Assembly: GCA_964465145.1 (NCBI GenBank)
Contig: CAYXJR010000154.1
Coordinates: 1-5,428 of the forward strand
DNA: 5,428 nt
Direction of reading: 5' to 3'
From: JAUVKA01 sp964465145
GTDB taxonomy: Bacteria; Bacteroidota; Bacteroidia; Bacteroidales; UBA12481
Below the pieces are notes generated by a model. That model had not been told where the DNA came from and did not search any database. It worked only from the letters and a program-made list of their open reading frames with translations. Made by a program: the position numbers and the translations under genes. Below, piece by piece: positions 1 to 4,649 of the stretch (within the stretch, counting starts at the first letter, position 1; each line of letters begins with the position of its first letter).

Positions 1-7
1 ATAGTGA

Positions 8-112
8 AAAGTTACAACTTTATTCCTTTTTGGTTCTGGCTTGTCCAGGTTAGGGTATAAAACAATAGAAGAGTTTGAGAAAATAAATAGTAATTTTAAA
101 AATGCAGCCTAA
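8..112 (+). pseudogene. C-terminal remnant of an IS3-family-like transposase (OrfB)
   Basis: This frame is open from just after two consecutive stops (TAG at 2-4, TGA at 5-7) to a TAA at 110-112. It encodes about 34 residues ending SRLGYKTIEEFEKINSNF and then KNAA. The LGYKT-x-x-EFE tail is typical of the extreme C-terminus of IS3-family OrfB transposases (usually RPHSxLGYKTPxEFE). The RPH part just upstream is not readable in this frame, and two in-frame stops precede it, so the copy seems frameshifted or decayed. It lies entirely before the propeller gene and is followed at the expected short distance by a terminal-repeat-like sequence (123-147), which supports the IS reading. The DDE catalytic region would lie outside the window. 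The family call rests on a short motif from memory, so confidence is moderate. Confidence 0.5.
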
Positions 113-122
113 CTTAACTCAG

Positions 123-147
123 TGTCCAAGTTTTGGTAGCAAGTCCA
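123..147 (+). repeat. Probable right terminal inverted repeat of the IS3-family element
   Basis: This 25-bp stretch begins TGTCCAAGTTTTGG and ends AGTCCA. Read on the minus strand it starts TGGACTTGC and ends ACTTGGACA, which resembles IS3-family ends of the TGAACTGC...CAAAAACTTGGACA type. It finishes with the CA dinucleotide expected at an IS3-family right end and lies 10 bp after the transposase-like stop codon. The left end is outside the window, so no target duplication can be checked. If the call is right, the element ends at about 147, only 10 bp before the first possible start codon of the propeller gene. Confidence 0.5.
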
Positions 148-158
148 TAATACCAAAA
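131..158. repeat. 8-bp inverted repeat at the propeller gene start
   Basis: TTTTGGTA at 131-138 is the perfect reverse complement of TACCAAAA at 151-158, with a 12-nt spacer. The left arm lies in the putative IS end and the right arm runs into the A of the ATG at 158. As RNA this would be a weak, AU-rich stem next to the upstream start codon. As DNA it could be an operator. Chance is also possible in AT-rich sequence. Confidence 0.4.
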
Positions 159-1246
159 TGAGATTAATTATGAAATGGTTAACATTTCTTGTGGTTATCC
201 TATTGTTCGTATCCTGCAATGGTTCAAGACCAGATATTAAAATGTTGATTCTGAGTAGGGACAGTTTTGCTAGTTCTATCTTATTAAACGGAGAAGATAT
301 AACAATGGACACATCAAAGTACATACGACGTTTCAATTTGATTTGTGACTCATTAATTATCGCAAAGAATAGCGGAGCTTATCCGTACTATTTAGGTATT
401 TATAATCTAAGAACGAAAGACCTTCTCGTGGAGTTTGCCAGGAGAGGAAAAGGACCAGGAGAGTTTCTATCAGCTAAATATTTGTCAAACACATATGATT
501 ATACCAATAAAGAATGTTTTCATATTGTTGATATAGTGTCTCGTAAAGTTTCAATTTTTAATCTTGACAGTCTTCTCAATTTCAAAGACGATTATAGTCC
601 AAGGCAATTTAAATTGCCTGATGCAACGTCGAATTTTTCACCACTAATAAATGGAACCTATGTCTGTTATAATTCCTTCTTTCTAGATAATAAGGAGTTT
701 TCAAATCAAAATGATCAAATATTTTTGTTTGATATAAGATCAGAGAAATTACCAATAGAGGACTTCAAGTATTTCACACCAAATGTTTCAAATGGTTATG
801 TATTAGTTTCTCGAGATAGAGATAGAATCTTGATTGCTGAGAGATATAGAGATGTGATTGACATTTATGATAAAGAGCTACACCATGTTCAAACGCTTAA
901 GGGGCCTGATTTCTTTGACCCACAGGTTTTCCTTAGATTCTCCAATCATATTAGTTTTAAGCCTGGAACAGAGGATGGTGGGTATTACCCGTGCTATTCC
1001 ACCAAGGACTTCGTTTACTTAATTTATAGGGGCCCGAAGGATTTACACAACCCAGAGATTGAATGGCCTCCTGTTGAAGTTTTCAAGTTTGATTGGGATG
1101 GGAATCCGATTGATAGATACGTCCTGGACAGGTTTATATATACAATCTCTGTATCATCAGATGAAAAAGAAATTTACGGAACATCGTATAATTCAATTGG
1201 AGATCCTGTTCTGGTTAGGTTTAGCTTAACAAAGAATTCACAATGA
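158..1246 (+). CDS. TolB-like 6-bladed beta-propeller lipoprotein
   Basis: The product is 362 residues, or 358 if the second ATG at 170 (M5) is used. M5 gives a cleaner lipoprotein signal: KW, a hydrophobic core LTFLVVILLF and the lipobox FVSC, with the acylated Cys at residue 20 of the long form. The mature part is a repeat-poor beta-rich protein. RRGKGPGEF (95-103), a later segment YRDVIDIYDKELHHVQTLKGP, and a final blade VEVFKFDWDGNPIDRYVLD with ISVSSDEKEIYG are the hallmark segments of the Bacteroidota 6-bladed beta-propeller lipoproteins (TolB_like family). No enzymatic activity is known for the family; a binding or scaffold role at the envelope is an inference. The gene is clearly AT-richer (30-33 % GC in three 60-nt lines counted) than the GH27 gene downstream (43-48 %). 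Its stop overlaps the start of the next, truncated lipoprotein gene by ATGA, so the two formed a coupled operon. A probable IS end sits just upstream, so the original promoter may be displaced. Confidence 0.85.
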   Translation: MRLIMKWLTFLVVILLFVSCNGSRPDIKMLILSRDSFASSILLNGEDITMDTSKYIRRFNLICDSLIIAKNSGAYPYYLGIYNLRTKDLLVEFARRGKGPGEFLSAKYLSNTYDYTNKECFHIVDIVSRKVSIFNLDSLLNFKDDYSPRQFKLPDATSNFSPLINGTYVCYNSFFLDNKEFSNQNDQIFLFDIRSEKLPIEDFKYFTPNVSNGYVLVSRDRDRILIAERYRDVIDIYDKELHHVQTLKGPDFFDPQVFLRFSNHISFKPGTEDGGYYPCYSTKDFVYLIYRGPKDLHNPEIEWPPVEVFKFDWDGNPIDRYVLDRFIYTISVSSDEKEIYGTSYNSIGDPVLVRFSLTKNSQ

Positions 1247-1350
1247 AATATATCTCTTTGGCAATATTCGCGCTTATTTCCGTTGCATGTTCAAATGATG
1301 TTAAATATGATAATATCCTTTGCCAATCTACTAGTCTGCAAATCCACTAA
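1243..1350 (+). pseudogene. Truncated lipoprotein gene (N-terminal 35 codons only)
   Basis: The ATG overlaps the stop of the propeller gene in the classic ATGA arrangement, which argues that this was a real, translationally coupled gene. The product starts MKYISLAIFALISVAC, a good lipoprotein signal peptide with lipobox SVAC and acylated Cys at 16, then SNDVKYDNILCQS. The frame closes after 35 codons at a TAA (1348-1350) formed at the junction of two octamer repeat units. Coding sense ends at about 1325, where the octamer array begins. No continuation of this gene is visible after the array, because the next gene starts with its own signal peptide. The parent family cannot be told. A second propeller lipoprotein would fit, since such genes often occur in tandem, but that is a guess. 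Confidence 0.65.
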
Positions 1351-1372
1351 TCCACTAATCTACTAATCTACT
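1325..1372 (+). repeat. Octamer tandem array, six units of AATCYACT
   Basis: Six contiguous 8-bp units run from 1325 to 1372. Units 1, 5 and 6 are AATCTACT and units 3 and 4 are AATCCACT. Unit 2 (AGTCTGCA) is degenerate at three positions. The array begins where the truncated lipoprotein loses coding sense and ends 3 nt before the GH27 start codon, so it forms that gene's whole immediate 5' leader. Each unit border creates TAA on the + strand and TAG on the - strand. As 8 is not a multiple of 3, the array closes all six reading frames. Units with the same ATCYAC core recur on the far side of the GH27 gene (3406-3429). Confidence 0.85.
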
Positions 1373-1375
1373 AAC

Positions 1376-3379
1376 ATGAAAACCCTGATAATCTTCCTTT
1401 TAGCCACATCTCTTCTGGCCTGCTCCCAACCCGAAACAATTTACCTCGATGAACTCGATCTATCCACTATGGTATCAGGATGGGGCACACCACAAATCAA
1501 TAAATCAATTTCAAACGGTCCACTGTTAATCAATGGCGAAGAGTTTGAACATGGTATCGGAACTCACGCCACAAGCACCTTCCTTATTGATCTACAGGGT
1601 AATGCCCTTGAGTTCAGTGCCAGATTTGGTGTTGATGATGCCTCAGTTGAAAATGGAAGTATCAAATTTTACCTGATTGGCGATAAGAAAATCATCTGGG
1701 AAAGCGATATTATGAGGAAAGGCGCCGATGCCCAGGATTGTAAAGTAAGTCTTAAAGGCATTGACAGGTTGGGCCTTCTGGTTGCAGATGCCGGTGATGG
1801 GATAGATTATGATCATGCTAACTGGGTTAACGCACAGATCAGCTACAAGAACACAGCACCCAAAGCAGTAGAAAAAGTCACCGAAGAAGAAGTTATTTTA
1901 ACTCCTCCGGCACCCGATAAACCAAGGATAAATGGTCCGGCTATCACAGGAGTAAGACCAGGCTCTCCTTTCCTATACCGGATACCTGCAACAGGCAAGC
2001 GGCCAATGGATTTTGAAGTTCGAAATCTGCCCAAAGGAATTTCTTTTGATCCAAAAACAGGAATTATTTCTGGCTATGCACCCGCAAAGGGTGATTATTC
2101 AGTAATGCTACTGGCTGAAAATGAGCATGGAATTGACAAGAAGGACTTTACAATCAGGGTTGGCGACACACTTGCCCTTACACCCCACATGGGTTGGAAC
2201 AGCTGGTATATTCATTACGATAGAGTTAGCGATGAGATCATGCGAGAAGCTGCAGATCAGATGATTGCCACCGGTATGGCCGATTACGGCTACCAATATG
2301 TAAATATAGATGACTGCTGGATGGTTAAGCTGGATACAGATGATCCGGAAATCGGCGGGCCTCTTAGGGATGCCAATGACAAACTTCTCACGAATAAAAG
2401 ATTCCCTGACATGAAGGGAATGACAAATTACATACATGACAAAGGATTAAGAGCAGGGACTTATATCTCCCCCGGACCGAATACCTGTGCCGGATATGCA
2501 GGAAGCTATAAGCATGAGGCACAGGATGCCAAAACATTTGCCGATTGGGGCTTTGATTTTCTGAAATACGATTGGTGCTCTTATGGGAGTGTAGAACCAG
2601 CAAAAACACGTGAGGATTATATTGCTCCATATACCCTAATGTGGGGGGAGTTAGGAAAACAGAAACGGGATATTGTTTTAAACCTTTGTCAGTATGGCAT
2701 GGACAATGTATGGGAATGGGGAGGAAATGTTGGAAACAGCTGGAGAACCACCGGAGATCTGGGACTTGCAGGAGGATCCGGAATGCCTGGCTTCTATCAT
2801 ATTGGCCGGAGTAATGCTGATCACTGGGAATATACCAAGCCAGGAAACTGGAACGATCCCGACTACATTCTTATCGGGTGGGTTGGAAGTGCTCATAAAA
2901 TGGGAGAAGGGGTTAAAACCGACTTAAGCCCCAATGAGCAATATTTCTATATGTCGATGTGGTCCCTGATGGCGGCCCCTCTAATTTTCAGCGGTGATAT
3001 GGCCAAGCTGGATTCCTTCACCCTCAATGTGTTATGCAACAACGAGGTGATTGAAGTTAACCAGGATATCCTTGGTAAACAAGGCAAAATTATCCGGGAG
3101 AAAGATGATCAAATGATCATGGTGAAAGATCTGGCCGACGGATCCAAAGCAGTAGGATTATTCCATGTTACCGGATCTTCAACCGACCCATTGGATCATT
3201 TCGATTGGGGAAACCGAAAGGCTAAAGAAATGAGCATCAGCTGGGAAGAACTTGGAATTTCTGGCTCTAAAAAAGCAAGAGACCTTTGGAGGCAAAAAGA
3301 CCTTGGCGAATTTGACGATGGAATAACATTGAAGGTTCCATACCATGGGGTTCAAATGATACGAATTAGTGACAAGTGA
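1376..3379 (+). CDS. NPCBM/GH27 alpha-galactosidase-family lipoprotein
   Basis: This 667-residue envelope lipoprotein has the signal MKTLIIFLLATSLLAC with the acylated Cys at 16. Residues ~20-155 form an NPCBM carbohydrate-binding module (EFEHGIGTHATS; DHANWVNAQI). Residues ~178-262 form a putative Ig-like (He_PIG type) domain with LPKGISFDPKTGIISG. Residues ~268-570 are a GH27 (beta/alpha)8 catalytic domain: HMGWNSW (271-277), NIDDCW (310-315), FLKYDWCS with the expected nucleophile D399, GNSWRTTGDL with the expected acid/base D461, and WNDPDY (492-497). The rest is the usual C-terminal beta-sandwich. All catalytic motifs are intact. GH27 retaining enzymes remove terminal alpha-galactose; some act on alpha-GalNAc or beta-L-arabinopyranose, and the substrate cannot be read here. 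The start follows the octamer array by 3 nt, with no Shine-Dalgarno. The last codons (AGT GAC AAG TGA) are heptamer-repeat sequence. It is intact while both neighbouring genes are truncated. Confidence 0.95.
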   Translation: MKTLIIFLLATSLLACSQPETIYLDELDLSTMVSGWGTPQINKSISNGPLLINGEEFEHGIGTHATSTFLIDLQGNALEFSARFGVDDASVENGSIKFYLIGDKKIIWESDIMRKGADAQDCKVSLKGIDRLGLLVADAGDGIDYDHANWVNAQISYKNTAPKAVEKVTEEEVILTPPAPDKPRINGPAITGVRPGSPFLYRIPATGKRPMDFEVRNLPKGISFDPKTGIISGYAPAKGDYSVMLLAENEHGIDKKDFTIRVGDTLALTPHMGWNSWYIHYDRVSDEIMREAADQMIATGMADYGYQYVNIDDCWMVKLDTDDPEIGGPLRDANDKLLTNKRFPDMKGMTNYIHDKGLRAGTYISPGPNTCAGYAGSYKHEAQDAKTFADWGFDFLKYDWCSYGSVEPAKTREDYIAPYTLMWGELGKQKRDIVLNLCQYGMDNVWEWGGNVGNSWRTTGDLGLAGGSGMPGFYHIGRSNADHWEYTKPGNWNDPDYILIGWVGSAHKMGEGVKTDLSPNEQYFYMSMWSLMAAPLIFSGDMAKLDSFTLNVLCNNEVIEVNQDILGKQGKIIREKDDQMIMVKDLADGSKAVGLFHVTGSSTDPLDHFDWGNRKAKEMSISWEELGISGSKKARDLWRQKDLGEFDDGITLKVPYHGVQMIRISDK

Positions 3380-3395
3380 CGGGTGACAAGTGACA
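3368..3395 (+). repeat. Heptamer tandem array, four units of RGTGACR
   Basis: Four contiguous 7-bp units cover 3368-3395: AGTGACA, AGTGACG, GGTGACA and AGTGACA, followed by an A-run. The array starts inside the GH27 gene and provides its last three codons (Ser-Asp-Lys) and its TGA stop at 3377-3379. Every unit contains TGA and the period is 7, so three units close all three + frames; the - strand has no stops. The 15-nt stretch at 3373-3387 recurs exactly at 4519-4533, at the end of the DUF4249 gene. Confidence 0.85.
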
Positions 3396-3686
3396 AAAAA
3401 AGACCGATCTACAAATCCACCGATCTACATTGTGAATATGTACACCGAGCGGAATGGATACAGAATGCCCGACTACCATCGCCTGGATCTGGGGGTAACT
3501 TTTGAGAGTAAAAAACGCGAAAAGTACACATCAACATGGAATTTCAGTGTATATAATGCCTATGCGAGACAGAATGCCTATTCGATAAACTTTATTCAAA
3601 GCGAGGATGATCCTAATATTTCCCGGGCTGAGCGGCTTTCACTATTTAGTATAATTCCATCCATTACCTGGAATTTCAAATTTTAA
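3390..3686 (+). pseudogene. C-terminal remnant of a TonB-dependent receptor
   Basis: The frame can be opened only from a GTG inside the heptamer array and passes through array sequence, so this is not a natural start. From about 3430 it carries the last ~85 residues of an outer-membrane TonB-dependent receptor. The conserved near-C-terminal segment RNGYRMPDYHRLDLG is followed by STWNFSVYNAYARQNAYSINF and a final strand IIPSITWNFKF ending in Phe, as expected for a beta-barrel C-terminal insertion signal. The usual receptor is many hundreds of residues long; the signal peptide, plug domain and nearly all of the barrel are missing. The remaining part has no frameshift or stop, so the loss looks recent or the join is artificial. 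The downstream DUF4249 gene, 11 bp away, is the usual partner of this receptor type, which supports the identity. Confidence 0.85.
3406..3429 (+). repeat. Octamer array, three units with ATCYAC core
   Basis: Three 8-bp units cover 3406-3429: GATCTACA, AATCCACC and GATCTACA. They share period, orientation and the ATCYAC core with the six-unit array at 1325-1372, though the flanking letters differ. The array starts 10 bp after the heptamer array and ends where receptor coding sense begins. Together the two octamer arrays bracket the GH27 gene. Confidence 0.65.
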
Positions 3687-3697
3687 TAAGATCTGTA

Positions 3698-4525
3698 ATG
3701 AAAAAATCAATATATATCCTGCTGGCCATTCTTAGTCTCGCCTCTTGCACCAAAATCATTGATATAGAGTTGAACTCGGCTATGCAAAGAATTGTAATCG
3801 AAGCAAGGATAACTGATCAGGGATCACCTGCAATGGTTTACCTTTCACGTACAACCGACTATTTCAATCCTGCAGAACCAGAAAAAGTAACTGGTGCAAA
3901 AGTTAGCATTAGTACAGATTTTGGCCAATCTGTTAATCTGGTAGAAATGAGCAAAGGGGTTTATCAATACTCTGATCTATCACTAAAAAATGGTGAAACA
4001 TACCATCTTTCAGTGGAAGATGGGGATCAAGTTTACGAAGCTATATCTGTTCTGCCTAACAAAGTTCTCATCGACAGCCTTGTAATCGATTGGTTTGATA
4101 GTTTTAACCCCAACGACAGCCTGTCGGGTGGATACATTCTAAATTGCTGGTATACAGATCCTGTAATGCTTGAAAATTTCTATATGTTTACCGCTGAAAA
4201 GCTAAACAAAAGCGATGTTCCTGAACTGGACTTTCCCGGGTCCATGTTAAAAATTCTTTCAAGCGACGTCCTTTATAATGGAAAATCGGCCTTAATGAAC
4301 CTAAACCGCCGTGGATTTTACCAATTTGGTGATACAGTTCTGGTAGAACTCATCTCAATCGATCAAAACACTTATAATTATCTTGATCAACTTGGCGAAG
4401 TCAGCGGCGGCGGGCCCAGCTTTGGCAACTCGGCACCAGCAAATCCAGAGAATAATATCAGTAATGGTGCTATGGGATATTTCTCGGCAGAGGCAATTGA
4501 TTCGAGGGTGGTTGTTATCAAGTGA
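3698..4525 (+). CDS. DUF4249 domain lipoprotein (TonB receptor partner)
   Basis: The 275-residue product begins MKKSIYILLAILSLASC, a lipoprotein signal with lipobox LASC and acylated Cys at 17, followed by TKIIDIELNSAMQRIVIEA, the typical opening of DUF4249 proteins. The middle has the expected beta-rich pattern (VYLSRTTDYFNPAEPEKVTGAKVSI; GVYQYSDLSLKNGETYHLSV), and the end NISNGAMGYFSAEAIDSRVVVIK matches the family's usual GxxGYFxA...VI terminus, so the gene looks full length. The function is unknown. DUF4249 genes normally follow a TonB-dependent receptor gene, and an envelope role together with that receptor is an inference. The start lies 11 bp after the receptor remnant's stop, consistent with an old two-gene operon. 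The final AAG TGA falls in a heptamer array. With the receptor reduced to its tail, the gene may be an orphan with no obvious promoter of its own. Confidence 0.85.
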   Translation: MKKSIYILLAILSLASCTKIIDIELNSAMQRIVIEARITDQGSPAMVYLSRTTDYFNPAEPEKVTGAKVSISTDFGQSVNLVEMSKGVYQYSDLSLKNGETYHLSVEDGDQVYEAISVLPNKVLIDSLVIDWFDSFNPNDSLSGGYILNCWYTDPVMLENFYMFTAEKLNKSDVPELDFPGSMLKILSSDVLYNGKSALMNLNRRGFYQFGDTVLVELISIDQNTYNYLDQLGEVSGGGPSFGNSAPANPENNISNGAMGYFSAEAIDSRVVVIK

Positions 4526-4555
4526 CGGGTGACGGGTGACGAGTGACGAGTGACA
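4521..4555 (+). repeat. Heptamer tandem array, five units of RGTGACR
   Basis: Five contiguous 7-bp units: AGTGACG, GGTGACG, GGTGACG, AGTGACG and AGTGACA. The first unit contains the TGA stop of the DUF4249 gene (4523-4525), so the array begins at the coding end. The first part is identical over 15 nt to the array at the GH27 end (3373-3387). Confidence 0.85.
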
Positions 4556-4649
4556 AAGGAAAGGTTACTTAAGGTTACAAACCAATCAAAGATATTTCAG
4601 ATATTAGCAAAACAGTTCCTATGTACTTACTTGTTAAAACCCTTGTTGG
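4556..4649. other. Intergenic leader of the GH2 gene with a spaced direct repeat
   Basis: This is the only gap that could hold a promoter for the GH2 gene. AAGGTTAC occurs twice (4561-4568 and 4571-4578), 10 bp apart centre to centre, about one helical turn. The repeat could be a regulator site, or a decayed continuation of the heptamer array, since GTTAC differs from GTGAC by one base. I see no convincing Bacteroidota -7 element (TAnnTTTG) and no hairpin plus T-run terminator. Confidence 0.35.

Noticed and set aside
109..336. Minus-strand open frame of 75 codons over the propeller gene start
   Set aside because: It overlaps the signal peptide region of a well-supported + strand gene and the IS end, and shows no recognisable protein features.
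815..860. GATAGA micro-repeats in the propeller gene
   Set aside because: They encode an in-frame DRDR segment in a family-typical region; ordinary low-complexity coding sequence.
1314..1322. Possible -7 promoter element TATCCTTTG before the GH27 gene
   Set aside because: It has one base too many between TA and TTTG, and no TTG-type -33 element lies at the right distance.
1325..1372. CRISPR array
   Set aside because: The units are contiguous 8-mers without spacers, and no cas gene is present.
1843..2896. Several minus-strand open frames within the GH27 gene
   Set aside because: All lie opposite clear GH27 coding sequence with intact motifs; no domain or signal peptide is visible in them.
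2694..2927. Plus-strand 77-codon frame inside the GH27 gene
   Set aside because: Out-of-frame shadow of the region coding for the acid/base and WNDPD motifs.
3095..3125. Palindrome-like GATGATCAAATGATCAT in the GH27 gene
   Set aside because: It is inside a coding stretch (DDQMIM) and short; repeated GAT/ATG codons explain it.
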